Assembly: GCF_905475465.1 (NCBI RefSeq)
Contig: NC_062240.1
Location: 12,849,001-12,913,000, forward strand
Source of the DNA: Pieris napi
Lineage: Eukaryota; Arthropoda; Insecta; Lepidoptera; Pieridae
Direction: 5' to 3'
Length of the DNA stretch: 64,000 bases
The notes under the pieces are model-generated. The model ran no database searches. It was given only the letters and a program-made list of their open reading frames with translations, and had not been told where the DNA came from. The translations under genes were made by a program, and so were the position numbers. The first letter of the stretch is position 1. Each line of letters starts with the position of its first letter. Below, one piece after another: positions 33,240 through 44,641 of the stretch.

Positions 33240-34550
33240 AAGTCTTCTATTACTTATTAGACGTTGTACTTGTATATTATCTTCAAGGAAGTATATTTTT
33301 ACAGTCTATACATTTTTATTATTGTTATTTGGAGAACTGGTGTAACTGAAAAATATATGAATGTACCTAAAAATTTATTCATAATTATAATGATTTCAGT
33401 AAGGATTAAAAGTATCCCCTACCACAAGTTTCTTGCGTAATCACAAATATTGCTAATTGGGATGAGAAGAGATGGTTGCTAACAGAGAGAGTTGCTAACG
33501 TTTTAGATATTACTGTTGAATTGCTGTTTTACACAATATTTCATAAAAAAATATAGGATTACCAGTAGAAAAGCCGGACATCACACAGATGTGATATGAG
33601 TGATGAGAACGCTATTCAGGCTGACATAATAAGCACATTTACCATATGACTTTGCTAATGCTTCCTGCCAATAACTCAATATTTAATTTTTATTTATATA
33701 AAGTATTATGGATTTTAAGCACACACATTTATTCATAAAAAATAAATTCTTGAAATATCTCCATCAAAGAACTCTCATTGTCAAATCGTTTTTAGATTGT
33801 GACCTTTCATCGATTTTATGTATAAAATTCGGTAAACAATAAAAGTATTATGTACAAATGTTGGATACATTAGTACATAATATTGTATTTTAAAAGCCTC
33901 AAAATTTTTTTAGTGATTTCCTTAGGTTACTTCAGGTAAACACTGTTCAATTTAAAAATGTGGATTTTAATAATAGAATCAACTTTGCTTTAGTACAGAT
34001 ATTTTAATGTTTATTATTTTATTGTAACAAAAATTAAAAATTTGGTAAATTTCACAAATCATATTAATTAACACTCATTTAATCGACTACTACTTTCACT
34101 ATTATATAGTAATTTAATAAGATACACAAGAACTATAATAAGTAACAATAACTATAATATATAACTATAACTTTTTAATAATCAACATACATTTTACATA
34201 ACAACATAAATCATACATTTTAATAACAAAAAGATGCACCAAATTTATCAAATCAATAAATTAAGCCTCTAAAATTTAAATATAAAAACATAATATGCGA
34301 TTTTATGAATATGATCTTCCGTGTAAATATGATCTTCAGCACGTTACAAAATATCACCCAAATATTTGCTACGTTTCAACCATTCGTTGTGGAACGAATT
34401 CAGTTTTTATACTTCCAGACAATAGTTACAAAAGAATTCTATAATACTTAGACGTTTTCAGAACACTAATTATGTATGTGTGTATGAAGTAATATTTGTG
34501 GCGTATTTTATCTGACACAAAGGGATAGACAAGCCTATTTTGTTATGCTG
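33240..34550. other. Intergenic, nothing recognised
   Basis: AT-rich stretch between G7 and G8 with no supported frame or repeat. Confidence 0.5.
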
Positions 34551-34562
34551 AAAAGTCATAAC

Positions 34563-34598
34563 TATTTAAGCTGTAAAACATTTTCAAATGGCATCAGT
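34563..34598 (+). promoter_or_regulatory. G8 core promoter
   Basis: TATTTAAG at 34563-34570 and TCAGT at 34594-34598, A 33 bp after TATA start. No AGGTCG motif nearby. Confidence 0.65.
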
Positions 34599-34630
34599 TG
34601 TAGTTCGTAGTTTAGTTCAAACTCATCAAT

Positions 34631-35637
34631 ATGATCTCTAAAGTTAGTAGTTACTTAGTTTAGTTATTACTTTAATACATAATATAACTGTTTCCTTTGA
34701 GGTTTTCAGTTAGTCTGTCACATATGACATATACATATTTGTATTAATTCACTTCGTCTCAAAATACAAATAAATTTATTTAATAACAACATATCTCCGA
34801 AAATCATTATAATGTTTAAGTGGTCTAACTCGCTGAGTTTTTATCTTATTTTCTTTTCAGGTACTTTCTCTCTGTGCTGTAGTGGCTCTCACCAACGCAG
34901 GAGTTATACATACAGGCCTCCCTTCTGTCGCACTTAACCCATTTCAACCAGAGTTGGCTAATTTAATCGCCAACCCATCTATTCCTTTAACCTATCAATA
35001 CCCCTTTAACTATCCAGCTAATTTGTACCCCAATCTGCCCCAGCAATACCAATATGCCCCAACTAACTACCCATATACCTTGGCCCCACTCCAATACGCA
35101 CCTGGATTTGAAGAACTGGCCGTTAACGAGCCGGTAGTGTACGTAGAACCTGTATTACGTTCACATCAGCGCGTTATCCCAGAGGCTGTTATCGAAGCGA
35201 AACCGGAAATCGAGGTATTGAATTAGTTTCTACATTCCTATTGTTAAAACCTTTTCTCAATCTTCAAAGTTTGAAATATTGGAAAAATATTTCCAAAAAA
35301 CAATAATACATATTATTTTTATTAAATATTATATTATTTATTTGTTCTTGCACCTTCGTAAAACTAGAATAAAATCCTATTATTTTAATGACATGTGTAA
35401 ATGAATACGTTTTAGGAGAAACCTCACTACCTTTTTGCCTATTCCGTCATGGACAACCAAACTGGAGACAACAAGCAACACCAAGAGAGCCGGGAAGGTG
35501 ATGTTGTTCGCGGTGAATACTCACTTCTGGAATCTGACGGAACTCTACGAAGAGTTGAATACATCGCTGACCCAGTGAAAGGTTTTAACGCTGTGGTTAG
35601 TCGCACAAAGCCACAGGAAACGGAAGCTAAAGCCTGA
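34631..35637 (+). CDS. G8: diverged three-exon RR-2 cuticular protein (195 aa)
   Basis: Exons are 34631-34642 (MISK, donor GTTAGT), 34861-35214 (118 codons) and 35416-35637 (73 codons), both joins phase 0. The signal peptide is MISKVLSLCAVVALTNAG. Exon 2 lacks the SSQNIVRH repeats of its neighbours; it is Pro/Tyr/Asn-rich (LTYQYPFNYPANLYPNLPQQ) with an acidic end (EAKPEIE). Exon 3 starts EKPHYLFAYSV and is the RR-2 domain: QTGDNKQHQESREGDVVRGE, YSLLESDGTLRRVEYIAD, GFNAVV. Its donor is the weak GTATTG; reading through it hits a stop within four codons, which supports splicing. The intron sits just before the RR-2 domain as in G0 and G12-G15. Codon use is less GC-rich than in neighbours, suggesting an older, non-homogenised gene. 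Confidence 0.85.
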
Positions 35638-35719
35638 TCTCATTTCAGTTGAAGTCTATTGTTTCAAATACGTCAAATCCTTTGTTATTCTGTTTTCTTT
35701 ATTGTTTTATTAAATAGTA

Positions 35720-36430
35720 AAATTGTTTATTAACTATTTTTTTACATTTTTTATTTTTTATTTTTGTTGTGTTTCCACTCGCACTCGAGGCCTTCTTCGC
35801 TTGCACAAACTGCCAACTCGAGATGATTTTGGCCAAATTAAGTATCATCTTACAGATTCTTTAAAAATCAAAGTACACATGGTCGCACCTTACACAAATT
35901 CACCTTCTTATTTGAGCGCCGCTCGAGTGCAAAGGGTTCATGATATTATTTTTACGCACTTTTAATTAGGAAAATATAAAACGCATATTTTTTCAAATTT
36001 GAACGAAAGTTCCATATTTTTTGAACTCTTTGACCCAATAACTACATATATATATTTGTTTCCTCATTAGAATATATGATATGAATGTCGCTGTACAAGG
36101 AACTATTCGGTGGCCGTTAATACACATTTTGCAATATGTCATTGGTTTCACTCAATCCAACGAAAACACTAACAAAATTTTCAGTTACGTATAAAAAACA
36201 TAGGAAAAGAGGAATAGGTTCAACGTGTAATTTTTGATGTAAAATACTTTCCCTTATAGTAATCTATAAGGATATAAAATATGGAATATATATAGAATGG
36301 AAAAAAGTATCTATTTCGAACAGTCGCTATCAAAACTTCTCTTTATGCATCTCAATGTCTAAATAGAATAGTTTCTGATGATTTATCATTAAGTATCATG
36401 GATTATTTAATTAGAGAAGTAGTCATGTAC
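35720..36430. other. Convergent intergenic between G8 and G9
   Basis: 3' ends of + and - genes face each other. One 80-codon frame at 35723-35965 has no recognised motif and is not called. Confidence 0.5.
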
Positions 36431-36498
36431 TTTAATTACATTTATTTAGAACTAAGAATAAATACATTTCTTTTGAATTAAAGAACAATAATTCAAAT

Positions 36499-37324
36499 TC
36501 AATGGTGGGCGAGAACAGCAGCTGGGGCGTATGCGGAGGCGGCGTGAGTGGGTGCAGAGTTGCTGACAATAGCGTTGAAGCCATGGTGGTCATCAGCGGA
36601 GTACTCTACGCGACGGATTGAGCCGTCAGCTTCAACCAGGGAGTATTCACCACGTACAACATCTCCGTCGCGGCTCTCGTGCTGGGATTTGTTGTCACCG
36701 GTGTGACCGTCGGCTACGGAGTAGGAGAAGTCGTAGCTGGGGTGTGCGTCGTATTCCTCGTGTTGGGCGATGATGGCACGGGCTGGAGCAGCGTGTACAA
36801 GGGGAGCAGCGTGGACGACTGGAGCGACTATAGCAGGGGCAGCTTGGTAGGCCAGACGGGCGGGAGCAACAGCCTGTCCGTGACTAACGATGTTCTGGGA
36901 GGAGACGGCAGATGTGTAACGAGCAGGAGCAGCGTAAGAAAGAGGTGAGGCATAAGAAAGAGGAGCGGCGTTGTAGGCAATGGGAGCAGCTACGGCGATA
37001 GGTTGTTGGTGGCGGACGATGTTTTGTGAGGAGACAGCGGCCGAGTAGCGAGCGGGAGAGGCGTATGAGAGTGGAGCAGATTGGTATGCGACGGGAGCGG
37101 CTACGGCGATTGGCTGCTCATGACGCACGATGCTCTGTGAGGAGACCGCAGAAGCTGGAGAGTAGTGAACTGCGGGAGCAGCCAGGAGACCAGCACTGGC
37201 CACCGCTAACACCGCGCTTAAAGCAAGTACCTAAAAAAAGTAAACATTTATATTTTTATTATTTAGCATTTTCTTAATCAAAAATGAATAATAATTTAAC
37301 AGTTAGACTTACTTTAGAGAACAT
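36499..37324 (-). CDS. G9: RR-2 cuticular protein (alpha type, 247 aa)
   Basis: Minus-strand exon 1 is 37313-37324 (MFSK) and exon 2 is 36499-37230, phase 0. The signal peptide is VLALSAVLAVASAG. SSQSIVRHEQPIAVAAP is followed by two SSQNIV modules (RHQQPIAVAAPIAYN and SHGQAVAPARLAYQ) and HAAPLVHAAPARA. The RR-2 domain is about 163-227 (YSADDHHGFNAIV), and the tail is THAASAYAPAAVLAHH. Reverse AATAAA lies at 36441-36446. It is the first gene of the inverted half of the cluster and closely resembles G3 and G1. Secreted chitin-binding cuticle protein. Confidence 0.93.
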
Positions 37325-37347
37325 GTTGAAAGACAGAATTGGTTGAT

Positions 37348-37409
37348 ACTGATTCATCAAAGGACTTAGTGCAAGTTTTATACTAAAGTTTTAAGATTTC
37401 CAAGGTCGA
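37348..37409 (-). promoter_or_regulatory. G9 promoter with AGGTCG motif
   Basis: In minus-strand terms: initiator TCAGT (37352-37348), TATAAAAC (37382-37375) and TCGACCTTG (37409-37401), 18 bp upstream of TATA. The plus strand reads CCAAGGTCGA, a good FTZ-F1-type site. Confidence 0.75.
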
Positions 37410-37979
37410 CGAGGTATAAAGTATAAGCATAATTTATTGGGTTGAATGCAAAAATTCTTACATTAGTGAAAGTTCGAAGACAGGTTTGGCAATCAAGTTC
37501 AAGAATTCATTCAAAAACACTCCTTTTATCATTTTTTATTAAAATTCTTAGAGTTTCAATACGTCCGAAATATTTATTTTCCTGATATGTATCTCTTTTA
37601 ATGTAAGAGTTAGACATGCTTTACCGTCTCCATTGTTCAACTAAACCCGCACCTGAAATTGATTTGACCCACATTAACGCCCTGAAGGCTGACTGTGAAT
37701 TCGTTTTTGAAGAAAACCGATGAGTGAAACAAATATATGAAATAAATAAACTTAAAAGATAAGCTTTTAATAAGCTTAAAAATGTATTACGTCTAGTTTA
37801 AACAAATAACTACTTTATGAACTGTCAATAACTTGAACAATTTTTTTGAGTTCATTGATTAGTATCTTAATAAGGAATATCTCTGCAGAAACTTGTCTTT
37901 GCGAATCCAAATTGTTCAGTGCAGCGAAATGATTCTAGGTCTATCCTACCTGAAACTTTAGTAGTTTGGACTAAGTTTT

Positions 37980-38600
37980 ACAGTAACCACGGACATACGA
38001 AAGCCACTGATGAAAAGTTAAGTAGAAGACAACCCTGCGTAATGCCCGCCTACCCCACAATATCTTCGGAAACAAGGCCGTTGTGACTAACTTTACACGA
38101 GTAGTTGCTGTAGATAGCCTTTAGGTGGTTTCTAATTCTGTGTGGTACACCAATTTTTTTCCGATGCGACCAGATGCTAGTCCACTTGACTATGTCAAAA
38201 GCCAGCCTATTTATTACTGAGGATCGATTCAACTGCTCTCGTAAGTCTGTAGTGTAGGATTTTACAGAAGTTCTTGGAAGAAATAGAGAGCAGAGCTATG
38301 CTCCTCCAATTCTACATATACTAACATCTCTTTTTTTTGGAACTGTGATTAAATTACCCTTGTTCCACTCACCAAGAAGCGTCTCAGACTTCCAAATCTT
38401 TTCAATTTTCAAAGGGGCGTTAGTGCTTCGGCAGCAGTTTTATATCAGCGTTGAATAGTTCCGCTGTTAACAGATTTTCCTAGTGCTTTACCACACTTCA
38501 AATATTGGATTGCATCCTCTACCTCCCCTTATGAAGGGACTAAAGTGTCGTTGAAGAAGACATTATGAGGTGGTAGATTGGACAGGTTCAGTCGATTCCT
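37980..38600 (-). pseudogene. Decayed reverse transcriptase fragment
   Basis: Minus-strand broken frames read NWRSIALLSISSKNFCKIL, then HYRLTRAVESILSNK-AGF, then LAFDIVKWTSIWSHRKKIG, VPHRIRNHLKAIYSNYSCK and ITQGCLLL. This is the order NWRGIxLLSxxSK, EQAGFR, FDSVxRxxLW, GIPxKxxxxIKxxYxxxxCxV, VRQGCxLSP of non-LTR reverse transcriptases. Several stops and frameshifts. Likely dead. Confidence 0.7.
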
Positions 38601-38719
38601 TATAAACATTGTCAAAGTAATGTCTCCAGCGTTCTAGCTACAACACTGAGTTGGTAATGAAGTGGCCAAGCCAGCTAATCCACCGAAAGATTTCTAACGA
38701 ATAACTACAGAACTATACT

Positions 38720-39580
38720 GGGAAACGCCAATCAGCCACCATAATTGGTCGCAAGTGGAGATAGAAGGGACACAATTTTTGAAGCCCAACCATAACCCCA
38801 AACAGGCACTAGATTGGACTCCAAAAAAAAGGGGAACCTAGGCATAAAGCATAAAGTTGTCGTGTTCCGAAGTTAGGTGCGCGGTTCAAGAAAGAACGAG
38901 ACGTCGAAGCATTGTGGACACCCTCTGCCGCCAAAATAAGTCAAGTAAGTTAAGAAAAAAGTGAAGTAACGGCTCATATATTGTTTGTTGTTTTGTTGTC
39001 TACGAACGAAGACAAGGACTTTTCGACTGATTTGAAAAATTCTTTCACCATCGGACTGGTCAATGCCTGAGTAGGTACTGAGAGCACTAAAAATATCAGA
39101 TTGTTGGACAAAAAAAACAACCCGTCGAGAACTAATAAAAAATGTATGTGAAAATTACAAAAACGTATCAAATAAATAGTTCAAACTCTTAATAGATTTA
39201 CTAGTAGTAAGTAGTAGGTCACACAAGGTTTTTAATGTTTGTAGCAAGGAAGGAAGGTATTAAACAAAATTGAATTTATTCATCAAGCAACCTTTCTACA
39301 TTCTTTAAAATAATAACCGAAGTAAGAATATATATTCAATGTATAAGACTACTGTATAAGACTTGAATATACTAAAAAAAAATAATTTCTAGGAATTCAC
39401 ACTACAATAGAAAACATTTCACAATTGTCTATTAGAACAGTGCAGAGTGTTGCAATGTTAACAATGAGGGTTGAAAATGATGTGTTTTGAACACATGTTG
39501 CATGTGCTGTGTTTAAAGCTCAAAAAATACTTTTGTTATATGTTAATGAAAATTCAGAAATATCAGTCAGTAAAACTAGT
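38720..39580. other. Intergenic, nothing firm
   Basis: No gene seen. The left part may be more of the decayed retroelement. Confidence 0.4.
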
Positions 39581-39635
39581 TCATTTATTCACAATAAATT
39601 ACTTAATGTACGATATTTTTTTGAATGTTTGATAT

Positions 39636-40508
39636 TTAATGGTGGGCGAGAACAGTAGCTGGGGCGTATGCGGGTGCGGCGTGGTGGGCGGGCGCAGAGT
39701 TGCTGACGACGGCATTGAAACCGTTGTGTGGGTCAGCGGTGTATTGAACGCGACGGACTGAACCATCGGCTTCGACCAGAGAGTATTCACCGTTAACAAC
39801 GTCTCCATGACGGCTCTCGTGCTGGGACTTGTTGTCACCGGTGTGGCCATCGGCTACGGAGTAGGCGAAGTCGTAGCTGGGGTTTGCGTCGTATTCCTCG
39901 TGTTGGGCGATGATGGCACGGGCTGGAGCAGCGTGTACAAGGGGAGCAGCGTGGACGACTGGAGCGACTATAGCAGGGGCAGCTTGGTAGGCCAGACGGG
40001 CGGGAGCAATAGCCTGTCCGTGGCTAACGATGTTCTGGGAGGAGACGGCAGATGAGTAACGAGCGGGAGCAGCGTAAGAGAGAGGTGAGGTATAAGATAG
40101 AGGTGCGGCGTTGTAGGCAATGGGCTGTTGGTGGCTGACGATATTTTGAGATGAGACAGCGCCGGAGTAACGAGCGGGAGAGGCGTATCCCAGCTGAGCA
40201 GATTGGTATGCAACGGGAGCGGCTACCGCGATTGGCTGCTCATGGCGGACAATGCTTTGTGAAGACACTGCTGATGCTGGTGAGTAGTGGGCAGCTGGGA
40301 GGAGGCCTGCAGAGGCCACCGCCAAAACAGCGCTGATGCCAACAATCTGAAATATCAAGCAATATTAGTTGTTGTGGAAATAGTACATTGATCAGAATTT
40401 TATAAGTACACTTATAAAAACAAAACACTACACTACATATTTTCATAACTTTGAATAAAAGCTCTATTGATTAAAATATCAGTTAGAAAAACTTACTTTG
40501 GAGAACAT
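39636..40508 (-). CDS. G10: RR-2 cuticular protein (beta type, 240 aa)
   Basis: Exon 1 is 40497-40508 (MFSK) and exon 2 is 39636-40346, phase 0, acceptor TATTTCAG. The signal peptide is MFSKIVGISAVLAVASAG, then LLPAAHYSP. The repeats are SSQSIVRHEQPIAVA, SSQNIVSHQQPIAYN and SSQNIVSHGQAIAPARLAYQ. The RR-2 domain is about 155-219 and is a distinct variant shared only with G11: EYDANPSYDFAYSVAD, SRHGDVVNGEYSL, SVRRVQYTADPHNGFNAVV. The tail is HHAAPAYAPATVLAHH. Reverse AATAAA lies at 39584-39589. The His for Asp in RHGDVV alters one of the most conserved RR-2 positions, so chitin affinity could differ. Confidence 0.92.
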
Positions 40509-40531
40509 GTTGTTTGTAAGGTTGTTGTTCG

Positions 40532-40596
40532 AATGATAATTATTATTTGCAAAAATCAACTTTTATACCGAAGTGCCGTTTGAACTTTAAGGTCGA
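40532..40596 (-). promoter_or_regulatory. G10 promoter with AGGTCG motif
   Basis: Initiator TCATT (40536-40532), TATAAAAG (40567-40560) and TCGACCTTA (40596-40588), 20 bp upstream of TATA. The same TCGACCTTA form is in G7. Confidence 0.75.
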
Positions 40597-40707
40597 CAAG
40601 TCTTTTGGTCTACTTTTGATTTTGTTCAAGTAAACTTGACTTTTGACTATAAGAATTTATTCTTGCATAAGGCTACTGTACCTATACGTATTTTATGCGA
40701 GCGGTTA

Positions 40708-41132
40708 TCTATATATATAAAAATGAAACCCGTTTTCCGTTGTCACGACATAACATGAAAACGGCTTGACCGATTTGGCCAATTCTTTTTTTATAATATT
40801 CTTTGAAGTACGAGGATGGTTCTTACGGAGAGAAAAATTAAAAAAATTGAGTGAAAAAGTCTAAAAACAACACTTTTCTATATTTCCATACATAATATTC
40901 GTAATAATACTTTAAAGTCAATTTGAACTTTAATACCATATCATAAAGTTCAAGTGTTAGTGGAGGGGTTCCGGGAAGGTAAATTTTTATTTTTTGACAT
41001 AATGTCTTTGTTGTCTTATCAACTTTCTTTTTTTTTATCTTAGCTAGACCGGTGTCCCGAATAGCAGAAAAAGTATTTAAAAAAAATAAAGAATCGACTG
41101 TTAGGCGGTACGATGTTCGCCAGGCCAGCTAG
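40708..41132 (+). mobile_element. Non-autonomous Helitron-like element
   Basis: Starts TCTATATATATAAAAATG at 40708 after host A and ends CCAGGCCAGCTAG at 41132 before host T. A small GGCG-loop-CGCC hairpin lies about 10 nt before the terminus, as in Helitrons. No transposase. Confidence 0.7.
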
Positions 41133-41287
41133 TTATTTATAAAAGTTTACATAGTGATTGCTAGCAAATAGAAAGCTTATAGATAACGTAGATTAGCCAA
41201 TTTTAATGCATGTAATAGTAAAGAATAATGAATTTATGTTAGCCTATGCGTTTTTCAGTCCAACTATTAGGTGGTCCCAGAAAGAAC

Positions 41288-41602
41288 CTAGTGGCCTGAT
41301 ATAGTTCTACGCAATATGTCAATACACGCTCTGTTACATCGCATAGTATGTTTTTTATACACATCAAAAGCTTCCTGCAAAAGACCCAGTTTAGCATGAA
41401 TTTTTAACAGAGTATAACCCAACAACATATTCAATAAATAGCATGTGCAAGGAGTCTTTGCTACAGTACAGTAAACAAATGGGTGAATGACCACATCGGA
41501 AGAAAATCCTTCAAAGACATAGTACATGACGGTCGGTGGATATGTTGACTCCTGAAACAATTGCTCAAATATAAGAGGAGATATCGAGTGACCGCCGTTC
41601 AT
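41288..41602 (-). other. Open frame of 104 codons, unrecognised
   Basis: A minus-strand frame starting MNGGHSISPLIFEQLFQEST and ending RRTISGH. It has Cys and aromatic residues but no motif I recognise and no clear promoter or splice context. It could be a degraded transposon frame or chance. Low confidence that it is a gene. Confidence 0.2.
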
Positions 41603-41784
41603 AGATTAGGGAAACTGCAGCTAGACTTGGACTATTAGTGGAGATTATATTAAAAAATAAAACCAGTTTCAAATTAAGTTTTATTTTTTATTTTATAGTC
41701 AATTCAATTTGGGACCACGCAGTTCTATGTTCTACTATTTTCCTGCTCCATTACTCTTGTATATTCCGACTATGATATTTTATT

Positions 41785-42012
41785 GATGTGCGACTCTCAT
41801 CCCTGAGGTCGTGGGTTCGATCCCCAGCTGTGCATCAATGGACTTTCTATGTGCGTATTTAACATTCGCTCGAACGGTGAAGGAAAACGTCGTGAGGAAA
41901 CTGGCTTGCCTAAACTAAAAAGTCGACGTCGTTTGTCAGGCAGAGGAGCCTGATCACCTATTAACCTATTAGACAAATGGTCATGAAACAGACACAGAAA
42001 ACTTGGGCCCAA
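41785..42012 (+). mobile_element. tRNA-derived SINE-like repeat
   Basis: Contains CCTGAGGTCGTGGGTTCGAT CCCC, with the RNA polymerase III B-box GGTTCGATCCC, then GGAAAACGTCGTGAGGAAAC and GCCTGATCACCTATTAA. A related copy in opposite orientation is at 43056-43217. Confidence 0.65.
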
Positions 42013-42299
42013 ACCTAAAAAAAATTAGAATATATATAAATCTTTCAAATTTAAGTCTTAATTTATTGGACCAACGTTGTTTGAACAAAATTACAAATAT
42101 TTTTCCAACAATTGTTCCTTTCTCCCTTCCTAGTTTCACGTCTACCCTCACTTTTTACTTTGCAGTCCAGTCTCCACAGAGGCATCGTGTGCATCAGTTT
42201 TCCGTGCGCTGCAGAGAGCTTGACAGCTTGCTTTTCCCTCAATAGAAGATAGACAATTATTTATTTATAATAATATATAACTTTCACTTGTTTATGTAC

Positions 42300-43050
42300 G
42301 AAGATTTTGTGAGAAAAATAAATAAAGATTATTATTACTATTAGTTGACATAAGACAGTGCTATATGAAAGTTACCCACTAGTCATTCTGGAGCGTTTCG
42401 CCGGCCCATCATCCTCCATGATAATTTAGTGCCTTGTAACATCCGAACCGAACACACGTAATTTATTCTATCCGTAATTTAATATTTTATAATCGTTTTA
42501 ATTATAATTTAATAATTGTTAGTAGATTATTTCCCTCAAGAAATAATCGACTGAATAAAGATGGTGTAGGCTGTATGGTATAAGCCAGGAATATTTTTGC
42601 GAAAATTTAATCTCTTAAAATTTAATCTTTATTATTTTCTAACTTGAGATAGTGCTACCATACCGCTTACGTAAAATGCTTTTAAATTTTAATTTGTGGT
42701 ATTTTCATAGTATTGTAAAACCATTTAAGTTATAAGAAAGAATTTTAAAAAAATGGCGCAAACCTTTTAACGTTTGGGCCTCAGATTTCTAGAAGTACTT
42801 ACATTATTTATTATCATTTCTCAATACAAAAAGAATGTATTTTATTTACATGAGAAACTTAATATGTATATACGAACGAGATACACGTCGCCATTAGCCG
42901 TCCCAATTTTAGTCTACTCTCATTCTCATATGTATCTTTAATGCCCTTTTGAATTGGTTAAACGCGCTAATATTACGAATTTTAGACGGTAATTAATTAA
43001 GTTTGTATTTTTGTAATTTGTACGCGGCTTCGCGTTGTTTAATTTTTTTT
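42300..43050. other. Intergenic, nothing recognised
   Basis: No supported gene. AT-rich sequence between two SINE copies. Confidence 0.5.
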
Positions 43051-43055
43051 TCTAA

Positions 43056-43217
43056 TAGAGTAGGTTATCAGGCTTCTAACACACGCTGTCGACTTTTTTG
43101 AGTCTAAGGCAAGTCGGTTTCCTCACGATGTTATACTTGTGCGAGTGTTAAATGTGCACGTAGAGAGATAGTCAATTGGTGTACAGCCGGATATCGAACC
43201 TACGACCTCAGGGATGA
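43056..43217 (-). mobile_element. tRNA-derived SINE-like repeat, reverse copy
   Basis: Reverse complement of the 41785 family: TATCAGGCTTCTAACACACG, GGTTTCCTCACGATGTTATA and the B-box region GGATATCGAACCTACGACCT. Confidence 0.6.
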
Positions 43218-43690
43218 ATATACTTATAAAAAATTTCATTATCTTTTTATATTATCATGATTCAAAAAACATGATTTTTCTGCTCATCCGATCGAGATGA
43301 GGATGTAACTTTTTGTTATTTCAATAAGTAACATTTATTCCAGTCTACCGTAGTATAATTTTTACTTGGCAAAAGTTTAACAAATATATACTATTTTAGA
43401 TACTAAGATGAGTGTGTTCTGTACATTTTATGGAGTAAGTCAAGTTTTTGACGAGACTAACGTCATGATAACAAATTTAAAGTAACATGTAATGAATGAT
43501 TAAGAGGTTTGTTGTGCTTCAGTCTATCGAAATAATTTTCGAACAACAACGATTCCTTAAATAAATTACTGTGTATCAAAGCAGCTGGTTTTCATGTTAT
43601 TAAAACGTAACAAATTAAAGTTTATTGCATTTATTTAGAATAAATATAACTGTTAACATCGATCTTATTCTATTGCTTTTATAAAAGTAA

Positions 43691-44618
43691 TCAGTGGGCG
43701 TAGGCGGGTGCGGCGTGGTGGGCGGGCGCAGAGTTGCTGACGACGGCGTTGAAACCGTTGTGTGGGTCAGCGGTGTATTGAACGCGACGGACTGAACCAT
43801 CGGCTTCGACCAGAGAGTATTCACCGTTAACAACGTCTCCATGACGGCTCTCGTGCTGGGACTTGTTGTCACCGGTGTGGCCATCGGCTACGGAGTAGGC
43901 GAAGTCGTAGTTTGGGTTTGCGTCGTATTCCTCGTGTTGGGCGATGATGGTGTGGGCTGGAGCAGCGTGGACAAGGGGAGCAGCGTGGACGACTGGAGCG
44001 ACTACAGCAGGGGCAGCTTGGTAGGCCAGACGGGCGGGAGCAATAGCCTGTCCGTGGCTAACGATGTTCTGAGAAGAGACTGCGGCAGCAGATGAGTAAC
44101 GAGCGGGAGCAGCGTAAGAGAGAGGTGAGGCATAAGAGAGAGATCCGGCATTGTAGGCAATGGGCTGTTGGTGGCGGACTATGTTTTGTGATGAGACAGC
44201 GGCGGAGTAGCGAGCGGGAGACGCGTAAGAGAGAGGTGAGGCATAAGAGGCGGTGTTGTACGCAATAGGAGCAGCAACAGCGATTGGCTGTTGGTGGCGG
44301 ACGATGTTCTGTGAAGAGACAGCGGAGGAGTAACGAGCGGGAGAAGCGTATGAGAGTGGAGCAGATTGGTATGCGACGGGAGCGGCTACGGCGATTGGCT
44401 GCTCATGGCGCACGATGCTCTGTGAGGAGACTGCGGAAGCTGGAGAGTAGTGAACTGCGGGAGCGGCCAAAAGACCGGCGCTGGACACCGCCAATACGGC
44501 GCTCAAAGCAATAATCTGGAAAGAGAATTAAAAATATGTTATATATAGAAGAGCACAATATTTTATTATTATTTAATAAATATTTTTTTAATAAATGTTT
44601 ACTCACTTTAGAGAACAT
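43691..44618 (-). CDS. G11: RR-2 cuticular protein, alpha front with G10-type back, truncated tail (278 aa)
   Basis: Exon 1 is 44607-44618 (MFSK, donor GTGAGT) and exon 2 is 43691-44515, phase 0. The signal peptide is alpha type, MFSKIIALSAVLAVSSAG as in G1. Four SSQ(S/N)IV modules are separated by SYASPARYS-type linkers. The RR-2 domain is about 200-264 and is the G10 variant (EYDANPNYDFAYSV, SRHGDVVNGEYSL, YTADPHNGFNAVV). The tail stops at HHAAPAYAH, lacking the PATVLAHH of G10. Reverse AATAAA lies at 43621-43626 or 43630-43635. A secreted cuticle protein is expected; the shortened tail may matter for packing or may be neutral. Confidence 0.92.
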
Positions 44619-44641
44619 GTTTACTGATTTTTTCTGTGTTC

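Noticed and set aside
35215..35226. G8 ending at the stop just after exon 2
   Set aside because: GTATTG there acts as a donor: the in-phase exon at 35416 supplies a full RR-2 domain, matching the intron position in sister genes.
35723..35965. 80-codon frame after G8
   Set aside because: No motif, no promoter and AT-rich start; probably chance.
41795..41835. True tRNA gene at the GGTTCGATCCC box
   Set aside because: Only a B-box is recognisable; no cloverleaf or A-box pairing is visible, and the sequence continues into a repeat with a second copy at 43.1 kb, so it is called a SINE.
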